Assembly: GCF_900520355.1 (NCBI RefSeq)
Contig: NZ_LS999521.1
Location: 62,001-126,000 of the forward strand
Source of the DNA: Acinetobacter calcoaceticus
Lineage (GTDB): Bacteria > Pseudomonadota > Gammaproteobacteria > Pseudomonadales > Moraxellaceae
Length of the DNA stretch: 64,000 nucleotides
Direction: 5' to 3'
A program made the translations under genes and the position numbers. This document shows, in pieces, positions 29,742-38,205 of the stretch. Each line of letters opens with the position of its first letter. Position 1 is the first letter of the stretch. The notes beneath the pieces were generated by a model, which saw only the letters and a list, made by a program, of their open reading frames with translations, was not told the origin of the DNA and did no database searches.

Positions 29742-29769
29742 GATGGTAAGAGAGCTTTCTCTTACCATC
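29742..29769. terminator. Stem-loop between murI and the convergent lectin-like gene
   Basis: GATGGTAAGAGA-gctt-TCTCTTACCATC is a perfect 12-bp stem with a four-base loop, between two convergent stops. The T-run is poor, but stability and place fit transcript ends. The left arm recurs at 31324-31335. Confidence 0.7.
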
Positions 29770-29792
29770 TTATGTTCTAACTCAAATTAAAC

Positions 29793-31007
29793 TTATTTAA
29801 ATTCCCAGCGCTGTTTTGGGTCATCAGATCGTTGACTAATACCTACAGATGAACCCCAGAGATGTGTTAGTACAGCATCTGGTTGGCCTTCTACAAAGAT
29901 ATAACCATCTTCAAATGCCCATTTAGTTTGGTACTGGCGACCCGCGCCTTGCAAGAAAACATCGCCACTGTGCCAATTAACTGGTTTTAATTCTTTACCA
30001 TTGGTACTGTTTAACGCTGTTTGCAGTTGTTCAAAAGACTCATTTGATTTTAAGCTTACCTTTAAAATCTTTTTGACCGTATCCATATTTTTTTCATTCG
30101 TATGTAAATCTAGCGTTTTTCTAAGCTCTAGAAGGACTTTTACGGCTTCTTTTTTAAGGTCTTGAGTATTTTCATATTCTTTATATACTTTTACATGAAG
30201 CTCCATCATGCTCTCTTTCTTCATATTTTTTAGAAGAGCATCGATATTGTCATGGCGTAAATGCAATCGGAACTCTGACCTTGTAGTCCAATCTTTTTGA
30301 TCCAAGACATCTAATTGCACAGCGGCAAGAATAATTTTATAGAGTTGTTCGTTATGCTGAGCGAAAGGATTTTCAGACAAACCTTTAAGTTCAGGAATAT
30401 TTAAAAAGAGCCAAGGAGAGGAAGCATATTCATGGAACTTTTGCTCAATACGACGAATTGACTCATGAGCGAGTACGGCATTTAAATATTCGTTCAGCTT
30501 AGTCTCATCAAGTTTACCAACAAGTTCGGATTTAATATTTTCTTCGCCGTTACTATGAATAAATGTCTCTAATAAACCAACAATATCAAGACAATCACTG
30601 GTTTTTAAGTGGGCGAGTGTTTCTTCATCTTGCTTTAGTAAAAGATTAAGGAAGTTTTCTAAATCTTTATCTAATAATTTATATGCAATCGCATCTGTTT
30701 CAACACGAGCACCGAGAGCCCAACTAGAGCGAATATCAGTCACTTTGTTATAAAGCATATTCACTCTACGACCCCAGCCGTCTGCGTGACTGTCAAAATA
30801 CCAAAGCTCTTCTTCTATGTTTTTAACCTTGTTATGTACCGTAAATTCACGGTCATTTGTATGAGAGTACGATAACTGACCCGTTTCACCACGTGCAGTT
30901 ACGGCATCTTGCATACCATGTGTCTGACCACCATACAGACTTGAAATACATGCACCTGTTTCTTTGTTAATGATTCTAAAGTTTCCTTCTGGGAATCCAT
31001 TAGCCAT
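29793..31007 (-). CDS. Hypothetical protein with split ricin-type (beta-trefoil) lectin-like ends
   Basis: The 404-residue product has a strong ribosome site (AAGGAG) and no signal peptide or membrane segment. Residues 6-75 begin FRIINKETGACISS, like the first repeat of R-type lectins. The last residues, DDPKQRWEF, carry a Q-x-W motif (Gln399, Trp401) of that fold. Between them (about 100-330) lies a charged helical region rich in Lys, Glu and Leu. I read this as a beta-trefoil interrupted by a helical insert, or two partial trefoils. I do not recognise the family, and function is unknown. It lies in a segment bounded by two copies of the murI 3' end, so it is probably acquired. Confidence 0.6.
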   Translation of the reverse strand: MANGFPEGNFRIINKETGACISSLYGGQTHGMQDAVTARGETGQLSYSHTNDREFTVHNKVKNIEEELWYFDSHADGWGRRVNMLYNKVTDIRSSWALGARVETDAIAYKLLDKDLENFLNLLLKQDEETLAHLKTSDCLDIVGLLETFIHSNGEENIKSELVGKLDETKLNEYLNAVLAHESIRRIEQKFHEYASSPWLFLNIPELKGLSENPFAQHNEQLYKIILAAVQLDVLDQKDWTTRSEFRLHLRHDNIDALLKNMKKESMMELHVKVYKEYENTQDLKKEAVKVLLELRKTLDLHTNEKNMDTVKKILKVSLKSNESFEQLQTALNSTNGKELKPVNWHSGDVFLQGAGRQYQTKWAFEDGYIFVEGQPDAVLTHLWGSSVGISQRSDDPKQRWEFK

Positions 31008-31261
31008 GATAAGTCACTCCTTATAATTAGAAAGTTTTGTAATAGTCGAAATTTATAGTTATCAAGAAAATTTCGAAGCGTGATTTATACCATAATTTCA
31101 TATGTATAAATCCGAGTGTTTTTGTTGGTTTTTGTGTATAAATTATTGATTTAGATGTATTTATTAGAATATCTTAATAAAAGCCAGAAACTATGCTTTA
31201 GAGCTTTATGAGCACAATAAAAAGCTCAATATACTTTTAAATCTGTACAACGTATTGACGG

Positions 31262-31335
31262 TCTTTTGCTTTCTTAGATAAACATTTACCTGTAAAAGCT
31301 GTAGGAAAATAAGCTCTCGAACAGATGGTAAGAGA
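31262..31335 (+). pseudogene. Degenerate copy of the murI 3' end and its terminator arm
   Basis: In one frame 31262-31312 reads SFAFLDKHLPVKAVGK-stop, against TFSLLGTHLPVKDIAI-stop at the true murI end. HLPVK and the stop position are conserved. The next bases, GATGGTAAGAGA (31324-31335), equal the left arm of the murI terminator stem at almost the same distance from the stop (11 versus 10 bases). There are stops just upstream in this frame, so it is a remnant. Confidence 0.65.
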
Positions 31336-31615
31336 TGGGGGATAGCATCTTTGGAGTAGGGGCTTTCTATAAGTTGTTTCTATGTCTCGCTTTTTCTCAT
31401 CGTATATATTTATATAAACTGTTAAATTAGAATTAACGATTAATTTGTTTTATTAACTAAATATATATAACCAAAGTTTATATTTTAAATTTAATTAAAA
31501 GTTACAAATGCAATAAGGAGGATAATATTATTTAAATATTAATAAAATTATTATATTTAAAATTTTTCATTAAAATAAATTGACGTTCTTTATTATACCG
31601 ATTAATATTTCGTTG

Positions 31616-31831
31616 CTGGCCTACATTGCCAGTCGGTTTTAGCAGACCGTATCCTAGCGAATGGGTTATACTTTCTGAGTATTTCCCATGTGGAACCTTT
31701 GTGCCCCCTTTTTCTCTATGGTAGGGCGGAAGGGGGACGCGTTCGCGCGTGCTGGTCGCTAGGTCAGTCTGCTAACCCTCTTTCGTTCTACCACCATAAA
31801 TTAATTCGCGGTGATCTGGTGGTAGGACTCC
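31616..31831 (+). ncRNA. Candidate structured RNA, multi-branched fold
   Basis: A chain of stems stands out from AT-rich surroundings. There is a 5-bp hairpin CTGGC/GCCAG (31616-31632). A closing helix pairs AGCAGA (31641-31646) and CCTAGCG (31653-31659) with CGCTAGG (31757-31763) and TCTGCT (31768-31773). Inside it are ATGGG-TT-ATACT / AGTAT-TT-CCCAT (31661-31689), CCCCCTT/AAGGGGG (31704-31736) and ACGCG-TTCG-CGCGT (31737-31750). Beyond it TCTACCACCA pairs with TGGTGGTAGG over 10 bp (31787-31826). Most arms survive strand reversal, so the strand is a guess. It fits no tRNA, tmRNA, RNase P or 6S pattern; a phage C4-like antisense RNA is one thought. Confidence 0.55.
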
Positions 31832-32081
31832 ATTTTTAAGGAGTTGGCTATGCCACTATTCAAACTCATTTTCTCTCTTATTTAACTATTTTATTTATTT
31901 AAAATTTGGGTTTTCTATATCCTGATTTTTTAAATTCATAAATTATTTTTATTTTAAAATCTTAATTATTTTATTTTCCTATTTTTGTGGGAGGATTAAT
32001 TGTTATTTAAAAAATTATTCTAATATTTAATCGAATAATATTTTTATTTTATTTAAAGATATAAATAATCATGAGAATAAT

Positions 32082-32366
32082 ATGAAACTTCATAAATTTA
32101 TATTGTTTTTAAACCTTGTGGTAGGTGTTTACGGTATTACAAATGATGATGCCAATGCTCAGCAGGAATTTAAAAGAATTTGTTTGTCAGGTGAACACAT
32201 GCAAGCAAGTTGCGATTGTATTTGCCAACAGCTTGCACAGGTGTATTCACCTCAAACCGTACAGCGTTTAAAACACACCAGTTTGCAAAGTCCTGTTCTC
32301 CCACAGGACTTTGCCCCTAACATGTTTAGCATCATTCAACGCTGCGACAAAACTGAAATGGGCTAA
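32082..32366 (+). CDS. Small cysteine-containing secreted protein, unknown function
   Basis: The 94-residue product has a signal peptide (about 1-27, hydrophobic FILFLNLVVGVYG, cleavage near ANA-QQ). The mature part is about 67 residues with five cysteines, three clustered in SCDCICQ, one before (RICLSG) and one near the end (QRCDK). The ribosome site is weak. Its stop codon lies in the first arm of a UUCG-capped hairpin. It may be periplasmic, disulfide-bonded or metal-binding; no family was recognised. Confidence 0.55.
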   Translation: MKLHKFILFLNLVVGVYGITNDDANAQQEFKRICLSGEHMQASCDCICQQLAQVYSPQTVQRLKHTSLQSPVLPQDFAPNMFSIIQRCDKTEMG

Positions 32367-32466
32367 GTTCGCTTAGCTCCTTTATCTCTGTGTCGCAATG
32401 ATCTCTCAAACTTTAAATCAGCGCAAAAGTAAAAAGTCCGTTGTGACACAGGGTCCTAGGGGACTT
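32362..32466 (+). ncRNA. Candidate structured 3' element after the small secreted protein gene
   Basis: GCTAAG-TTCG-CTTAGC (32362-32377) contains the stop codon of the preceding gene. It is followed by an 11-bp helix CTGTGTCGCAA / TTGTGACACAG (32388-32398 with 32441-32451, one G-T pair). GGAC at 32461-32464 can pair either with GTCC (32453-32456) or, as GGACTT, with AAGTCC (32434-32439). The two are mutually exclusive, which resembles a switch. No ligand class was recognised. Confidence 0.4.
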
Positions 32467-32525
32467 CTCTATTATTAAACTCGATTTTCTTTCACGGGAA
32501 AGGGGCTATGCCGTATGAATGCAAT

Positions 32526-32562
32526 AAAAAAGCCCGATATGCACTTACACATATCAGGCTTA
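32526..32562 (-). terminator. Intrinsic terminator of the rib-glm operon
   Basis: Read on the minus strand, AAGCCTGATATG and CATATCGGGCTT pair around an eight-base loop and run into TTTTT (32530-32526). It lies about 50 bases after the glmS stop. Confidence 0.85.
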
Positions 32563-32612
32563 ATCAATCAGTTATTAAAGCAGGTGATGCCTTAATAATG
32601 AGCTTTTTTAAA

Positions 32613-34451
32613 TTACTCTACAGTTACTGACTTAGCCAAGTTACGTGGCTGGTCAACGTCTGTACCACGTAATACAGCAACGTGATAAGACAATAGCTGA
32701 ACTGGTACGCTATAAACAATTGGAGCTAGCCATTCATTTACTGCTGGAATATGCACAACGTGCTGACGGTCTTTTTCATTGATTCCGCTATTTTCATCAG
32801 CGAAAACGAATAATTCACCACCACGTGCCTGAACTTCTTCCATATTTGATTTGAGCTTATCAAGCATTTCATCATGTGGAGCAAGAATCACGATTGGCAT
32901 TTCATTATCAACGAGTGCTAATGGACCGTGTTTTAACTCACCAGCCGCATAACCTTCTGCATGAATATATGAAATTTCTTTGAGCTTTAATGCGCCTTCC
33001 AATGCGATTGGATAATTCGTACCACGGCCTAAGAATAAGCAGTGATTTTTTTCAACGAATAATTCAGACAAACGCAAAATTTCTGGGTCATTTTTGAGGG
33101 TATCAAGAATAACTTTCGGGCTGTGCCATAGCTCACGCGTAATTTCTTCAGTAAGCGCAGGACTAATACGTTGTTTAACTTGACCAATTTTCAAGATTAA
33201 CAACATAAGCGCAGCGAGCTGAGTCGTAAACGCTTTAGTTGATGCAACACCAATTTCAGGACCAGCAAGCGTCAATAAGTGATGATTAGTTTCACGAACC
33301 ATTGAAGACGTTGCAACGTTACAGATCGTTAAAGTCTGAATGTCGATATTGTTTGCTTTCGCACGTTTTTGAGTTTCACGTAGCGCAGCTAATGTATCGG
33401 CTGTTTCACCTGACTGTGAAATACAAATATAAAGTGTATTTTCAACAATTACAGGGGTGCGATAACGGAATTCACTCGCGATTTCAACTTGGCAAGGCAC
33501 GCCAATGAGTTGTTCAAACCAATATTTCGCAATCATTCCTGAGTGGTAACTTGTACCACAAGCGATGATTTGTACGCTTTGAATTTTATTGAAATCTGCT
33601 TCAGCATTTTTCAAGAAATCATCACGTAAGCTGTTGCCGTCAAGCGCTTGAGAAATTGTTTGCTTGATTGCTTCTGGCTGCTCATAAATTTCTTTGAGCA
33701 TGTAGTGCTTGTATTCACCTTTTGATGCGCTGCTTACAGTTGCATCAAGCTCTCGCACTGGACGTTCAACGCGTTCGCCATTTGCAAATACTTCAATTGA
33801 AGTACGTGTAAGACGGGCAATATCACCTTCTTCTAGGTACATAAAGCGGTTCGTCACTGGTAAAAGTGCAAGTTGGTCTGAACTAATAAAGTTTTCACCA
33901 ATACCTACGCCAATCACTAAAGGTGAACCTTCACGTACAGTAATGAGTTCATCTGGATAATCGCTATGGATAATACCTAACGCGTAAGCACCTTTAAGCT
34001 GCGGTACAACTGTTTCAATAGCTTCTAAAAGGCTATCTGTGCTTTTTAGAGCTTCAGCAACTAAGTGTGCTACAACTTCTGTATCTGTTTGAGAAGTGAA
34101 GATATAACCTAAAGCTTGTAGGTCATCTTTTAGCTCTTGATAGTTCTCAATGATACCGTTATGTACGACAGCAACCTTACCAGACATATGCGGGTGAGCA
34201 TTGTTTTCAGTTGGCTTACCATGGGTCGCCCAACGTGTATGCGCAATGCCGATAGCCCCTGTAAGTTGGTGTTCAGCAACTGCATCTGCAAGATTGATGA
34301 CTTTACCTACACGACGCTCACGTAAAATTTGTTGATTATTTAGTAAAGCAACACCCGCAGAATCATAACCGCGGTATTCAAGACGTTTTAAACCTTCAAT
34401 TAAAATCTCGGTTACACAACGTTCTGCAACGCCTCCGACGATACCACACAT
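32613..34451 (-). CDS. glmS: Glutamine-fructose-6-phosphate aminotransferase (isomerizing)
   Basis: GlmS makes glucosamine-6-phosphate, the entry to UDP-GlcNAc. The 612-residue product starts MCGIVGGVAERC (Cys2 nucleophile of the glutaminase domain, about 1-240). Two SIS sugar-isomerase domains follow (about 285-612), with CGTSYHSGMIAKY and SQSGETADTLAALRE. It follows glmU by 12 bases; no ribozyme-like leader is present, as expected outside Firmicutes. Confidence 0.98.
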   Translation of the reverse strand: MCGIVGGVAERCVTEILIEGLKRLEYRGYDSAGVALLNNQQILRERRVGKVINLADAVAEHQLTGAIGIAHTRWATHGKPTENNAHPHMSGKVAVVHNGIIENYQELKDDLQALGYIFTSQTDTEVVAHLVAEALKSTDSLLEAIETVVPQLKGAYALGIIHSDYPDELITVREGSPLVIGVGIGENFISSDQLALLPVTNRFMYLEEGDIARLTRTSIEVFANGERVERPVRELDATVSSASKGEYKHYMLKEIYEQPEAIKQTISQALDGNSLRDDFLKNAEADFNKIQSVQIIACGTSYHSGMIAKYWFEQLIGVPCQVEIASEFRYRTPVIVENTLYICISQSGETADTLAALRETQKRAKANNIDIQTLTICNVATSSMVRETNHHLLTLAGPEIGVASTKAFTTQLAALMLLILKIGQVKQRISPALTEEITRELWHSPKVILDTLKNDPEILRLSELFVEKNHCLFLGRGTNYPIALEGALKLKEISYIHAEGYAAGELKHGPLALVDNEMPIVILAPHDEMLDKLKSNMEEVQARGGELFVFADENSGINEKDRQHVVHIPAVNEWLAPIVYSVPVQLLSYHVAVLRGTDVDQPRNLAKSVTVE

Positions 34452-34463
34452 ACTTCAATCCTC

Positions 34464-35828
34464 TTATTTTTTAAGCTTTTGGGGACGTTGATAATTTGCT
34501 TTTGAAATTTGTTGCGCACGTTCAAAGGAGAGACTTTGTTCGGCTACATCTTTCGTAATCACAGAACCCGCACCAACTGTTGCGCCATTCCCAATGGTCA
34601 CCGGAGCAACCAGCGAGCTATTAGAACCGATAAAAACTGCATCGCCAATAGTGGTTTTGTGTTTATTTGCACCGTCATAATTGCAAGTAATTGTACCTGC
34701 CCCAATATTTGATTCAGCACCGATTTCGGCATCACCTAAATAGGTGAAATGATTAGCTTTACTACCTAATCCGATCGATGTGTTTTTAACTTCAACAAAG
34801 TTGCCAATATGCACTTCATTTGCCAATTTCGCCCCTGGGCGTAAGCGTGCAAATGGTCCAATCTGAGCATTTTCACCTACAACTGCACCATCAAAAACGC
34901 TATAGGCTTGAACTTTAGTACCTGCTGCAATTTTAGTGTTCTTTAAAATACAACCAGCACCGATTTCTACAAAATCACCAAGCTCACATTCACCTTCAAT
35001 AATAACATTGATGTCAATACGAACGTCTTGTCCAACTTTTACAGAGCCACGTAAATCAAAACGTGCAGGATCGAAGAACATTACACCTTGCTGCATGAGC
35101 TTTTTGACTTGTTCTTGCTGGAACTGGCGTTCTAAAGCTGCAAGTTGTAAGCGGTCATTAACCCCTTCAACTTCAAAAGCAAGCTCTGGTTCAACAGAGG
35201 CAACTTTTAAGCCATCTGCAATTGCCATTGCAACGATGTCAGTTAGGTAATATTCACCCTGTGCATTTTCATTTGAAAGTTTAGGCAACCACTCATGAAG
35301 TTTTGCGTTGCTAACACAGTAAATGCCTGTATTGAATTCTTTAATTTGGCGTTGTGCTTCATTTGCATCTTTATGTTCAACAATGGCTTGAATTTTGCCA
35401 TCTTGGCGCACAATACGGCCATAACCTGTTGCATCATCTACAGTAAGCGTAACTAAGCCAATTCCTGTCTGAGTCGATGCATCTAATAATTTTTGCAACG
35501 TATTTGCATTAATGCATGGTACATCGCCTGATAAAATCAGTGAAACACCTTCTTTTGGGAGTACGGGTAAAGTCATTTGTACTGCATGGCCTGTACCCAG
35601 TTGTTCAGCTTGCTCAACCCATTGAACATTTTCTTGGGCAAATGTTTGTTGTACGCGGTCACCACCATGACCATAAATTGTAATAATATTTTTAGCTTGT
35701 AATTGTTTTGCTGTTTGAATGACATGCCCTAATAATGGGCGACCCGCTAAAGGTTGTAGTACTTTAGGAAGCTGAGAACGCATACGCGTTCCTTTGCCAG
35801 CAGCAAGAATAATGACGGTAGTTGACAT
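34464..35828 (-). CDS. glmU: Bifunctional N-acetylglucosamine-1-phosphate uridyltransferase / glucosamine-1-phosphate acetyltransferase
   Basis: GlmU acetylates GlcN-1-P and then transfers UMP to give UDP-GlcNAc for peptidoglycan and LOS. The 454-residue product has the nucleotidyl motif [17 protein letters not shown] (8-24) and a left-handed beta-helix of hexapeptide repeats from about residue 250. The acetyltransferase site lies around [19 protein letters not shown]. It stands between pgpA and glmS with short gaps (15 and 12 bases). Confidence 0.98.
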   Translation of the reverse strand: MSTTVIILAAGKGTRMRSQLPKVLQPLAGRPLLGHVIQTAKQLQAKNIITIYGHGGDRVQQTFAQENVQWVEQAEQLGTGHAVQMTLPVLPKEGVSLILSGDVPCINANTLQKLLDASTQTGIGLVTLTVDDATGYGRIVRQDGKIQAIVEHKDANEAQRQIKEFNTGIYCVSNAKLHEWLPKLSNENAQGEYYLTDIVAMAIADGLKVASVEPELAFEVEGVNDRLQLAALERQFQQEQVKKLMQQGVMFFDPARFDLRGSVKVGQDVRIDINVIIEGECELGDFVEIGAGCILKNTKIAAGTKVQAYSVFDGAVVGENAQIGPFARLRPGAKLANEVHIGNFVEVKNTSIGLGSKANHFTYLGDAEIGAESNIGAGTITCNYDGANKHKTTIGDAVFIGSNSSLVAPVTIGNGATVGAGSVITKDVAEQSLSFERAQQISKANYQRPQKLKK

Positions 35829-35843
35829 GTATAACTCTAATGA

Positions 35844-36359
35844 TTAAGTCAAATGGATAATAATTAGTGTACAAAGAGCAGCCCATACACCGGCAATAAT
35901 ATCGTCAAGCATAATACCAAAACCACCATGCACTTGACGATCAATAACACGTATAGGCCAAGGTTTCCAAACATCGAAAATTCGAAATAATATGAAGCCG
36001 ACGATTACCCACATCCAGCTCATTTGTTGTAAATAAATGAGAGGAAGAAAGGTAATAGATTGCCCTGCAAATTCATCCCACACAATTCGACCATCATCGT
36101 GTACATCTATGACTTTTGCAGTTTGCCCACAGATATAAATCCCGACCAATGACATGATAATCATCGCGATTAAGCTTAAGTTAAATCCAAGCGATAACCA
36201 GATCGGAACGAAGAGTAGGGCAAAGGCAGAGCCAAAAGTACCAGGTGCTTTAGGTGCGAGACCAGATCCAAAACCAACTCCACAGAAAACAATACAGCGG
36301 TTAAACCAAGACATATCTTTAAAATGAATGGGAGGCTTATGCAAAGTGTTGGTATCCAT
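35844..36359 (-). CDS. pgpA: Phosphatidylglycerophosphatase A
   Basis: PgpA dephosphorylates phosphatidylglycerophosphate in the inner membrane. The ATG at 36359 gives 171 residues; a GTG eight codons further out is possible. Neither has a clear ribosome site, and both overlap the thiL 3' end, so coupling is likely. Family features are GFGSGLAPKAPGTFGSA near the start, the acidic site VWDEFAGQSIT, and about four membrane segments. The thiL-pgpA pairing is common in gamma-proteobacteria. Confidence 0.92.
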   Translation of the reverse strand: MDTNTLHKPPIHFKDMSWFNRCIVFCGVGFGSGLAPKAPGTFGSAFALLFVPIWLSLGFNLSLIAMIIMSLVGIYICGQTAKVIDVHDDGRIVWDEFAGQSITFLPLIYLQQMSWMWVIVGFILFRIFDVWKPWPIRVIDRQVHGGFGIMLDDIIAGVWAALCTLIIIHLT

Positions 36360-37254
36360 GAATTTGCAATGGGTAATCTGCACCCAAATGCTTAAAAGTT
36401 AGTTTTGTTTGCTCAATGATCTGTCCAATCATTGTAATCTTAACGTCTAGTTGTTTTTGCAAAAGTTTTTCATAATTTTGCGGTGTTATTGTAAAACATA
36501 ATTCGTAGTCATCACCACCAGCTAGAGCATATTGCCAACGCTGTTGCTCTTCGAGTTGCTGTAGTGTTGAATCAATCGGTAACTTTTCTAAAAATAATCG
36601 AGCACCGACGTGTGAGGCTTTTAAAATATGGCCTAAATCTTGGGCTAATCCATCAGAAATATCAATCATGCTAGAAGCAAGACCTTTTAGCTGTTGTCCA
36701 AGCTGGCAACGTGGTGTTGGGTAGTCTAGTCTTTGTTGTAAGGGGTGTCCTAGGTGTTGTAAACCATAGGCTGCATCTCCAACTTGGCCGCTCACACAAA
36801 CATAGTCACCGACTTTTGCGCCTGAACGTAACACAGCTTGTCCGGTTTCAATCCAGCCCATGGCCGTGACGGTAATGGTGAGATGTGGACCTTGAGTCGT
36901 ATCTCCACCAATGAGAGCAACACCAAATTGATTACAGCAGTCATGAATTCCCTGACTGAATCCTTCAAGCCATTCATGGTCAATAGTAGGTAAGCTTAAC
37001 GCAAGTAAAATACTATGAGGTTTAGCACCCATGGCAGCAATATCTGAAAGATTGACAGCTACACTTTTCCAGCCAATTGCATGGGGAGAGGTATCAAGAG
37101 GGAAGTGACGACCAGCAACTAGTGTATCTGCACAGATCACCAATTGTTGATTTGTTGGAGGGGTGACTAAGGCTGAGTCATCTCCAATACCTAAGGTGAC
37201 ATCTGTATAAGATTGTCTGTTAAAGTATTGGTCAATAATAGAAAACTCAGCCAT
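36337..37254 (-). CDS. thiL: Thiamine-monophosphate kinase
   Basis: ThiL phosphorylates thiamine phosphate to thiamine diphosphate. The ATG at 37254 gives 305 residues starting MAEFSIIDQYF, the usual family start; the longer frame runs into nusB. Metal- and nucleotide-binding residues appear in GIGDDSALV, VICADTLVAGRHF, LIGGDTTQGP and MIDISDGLAQDLGHI. nusB ends 16 bases upstream, and the stop overlaps pgpA by 23 bases. Confidence 0.95.
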   Translation of the reverse strand: MAEFSIIDQYFNRQSYTDVTLGIGDDSALVTPPTNQQLVICADTLVAGRHFPLDTSPHAIGWKSVAVNLSDIAAMGAKPHSILLALSLPTIDHEWLEGFSQGIHDCCNQFGVALIGGDTTQGPHLTITVTAMGWIETGQAVLRSGAKVGDYVCVSGQVGDAAYGLQHLGHPLQQRLDYPTPRCQLGQQLKGLASSMIDISDGLAQDLGHILKASHVGARLFLEKLPIDSTLQQLEEQQRWQYALAGGDDYELCFTITPQNYEKLLQKQLDVKITMIGQIIEQTKLTFKHLGADYPLQIHGYQHFA

Positions 37255-37270
37255 ATCAACTTCAAACCTA

Positions 37271-37720
37271 TTAGTTTGCTTGTTGTTTTTCAGCACTACG
37301 TAGTGTTGAACTTAAACGATCTAAAACGCCATTAATGTATTTATGGCTATCTGCTCCACCAAAGTGTTTGGCGAGTTCAATGGCTTCATCAAGAACTACA
37401 CGATAAGGTACTTCTAAATGATCACGTAATTCATAAGCCCCTAAACGTAAGGTTGCGAGCTCTACACCATCAAGTGCATCAAGTTCGCGGTCAAGTACCG
37501 GAATCAACAATGCATCAAGATCTTCGCGCTGTGCAATCACTTGCGTTAACAGTTCGTGATAGTAGTTTAAGTCGACCTTGTGCATGGCATTTTCAGCACG
37601 TGTACGTGCTTCAATTTCGTGTACAGGGTTGTGACTCATTTGCCACTCATAAATACCTTGTACAGCAAAACGACGTGCTTTGCGTTTTGCTGCATAAACG
37701 GCTTGCAGTGTTTGAGACAT
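37271..37720 (-). CDS. nusB: Transcription antitermination factor NusB
   Basis: NusB binds boxA RNA with NusE (S10) for rRNA antitermination. The 149-residue all-helical product has the N-terminal arginine-rich [16 protein letters not shown] and the C-terminal [32 protein letters not shown] block of the family. It follows ribE by three bases, the classic ribE-nusB pairing. Confidence 0.97.
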   Translation of the reverse strand: MSQTLQAVYAAKRKARRFAVQGIYEWQMSHNPVHEIEARTRAENAMHKVDLNYYHELLTQVIAQREDLDALLIPVLDRELDALDGVELATLRLGAYELRDHLEVPYRVVLDEAIELAKHFGGADSHKYINGVLDRLSSTLRSAEKQQAN

Positions 37721-37723
37721 GCT

Positions 37724-38194
37724 TTAAATTGCCTTTAATAAATTAACCATTTCAATTGCAGTTAAAGCAGCTTCGCTACCTTTATTACCTGCTTTTGTGC
37801 CTGAGCGTTCGATGGCTTGCTCAATGCTATCAGTAGTTAATACACCATTGATGACAGGCAAGCTGCTTTCTAACGCAACTACACCTAAACCTTTTGCACA
37901 TTCACCAGCAACGAAGTCAAAGTGTGGTGTGCTACCACGAATAACTGCGCCAAGTGCGATGATGGCATCAAACTGGTTTGATGTAGCTAATTTTTTAGCA
38001 ACAATCGGGAGTTCCCATGCGCCAGGAGCATGAATAACAGTAATGTTATCTTCATTTACGCCATGACGTTTTAATGTGTCGATTGCACCATCCAATAAGT
38101 GTTCAACAACAAAACTGTTGAAACGACCCACTAAAATCGCATAACGACCTTCGCTTGCGAGATGTAATAAACCTTCAATACGGCGAATTGCCAT
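37724..38194 (-). CDS. ribE: 6,7-dimethyl-8-ribityllumazine synthase
   Basis: This enzyme (also called RibH) joins the 4-carbon phosphate made by RibB with the pyrimidine to give lumazine, the riboflavin precursor. The 156-residue product shows [15 protein letters not shown], the [15 protein letters not shown] substrate segment, [16 protein letters not shown] with the catalytic His, and [12 protein letters not shown]. It lies between ribBA and nusB. Confidence 0.97.
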   Translation of the reverse strand: MAIRRIEGLLHLASEGRYAILVGRFNSFVVEHLLDGAIDTLKRHGVNEDNITVIHAPGAWELPIVAKKLATSNQFDAIIALGAVIRGSTPHFDFVAGECAKGLGVVALESSLPVINGVLTTDSIEQAIERSGTKAGNKGSEAALTAIEMVNLLKAI

Positions 38195-38205
38195 AGCAAC
38201 CTCGA

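Larger units (their letters stand above)
31008..32081. other. AT-rich accessory intergenic region with murI remnant and folded RNA
   Basis: This 1.07 kb is very AT-rich and has no convincing gene. It contains the upstream region of the lectin-like gene, a decayed murI 3' end (31262-31335) and a GC-richer island of stems at 31616-31831. The flanking sequence, about 31400-31600 and 31850-32080, is nearly pure A/T. Confidence 0.6.

Noticed and set aside
31757..31800. tRNA-like look of the segment ending CTACCACCA
   Set aside because: No D-arm GG, no T-loop GTTCGA consensus and no acceptor pairing. The ACCACC run pairs better with GGTGGT at 31817.
34452..34463. glmS ribozyme
   Set aside because: The gap between glmU and glmS is 12 bases, far too short, and the ribozyme class is not expected in this group.
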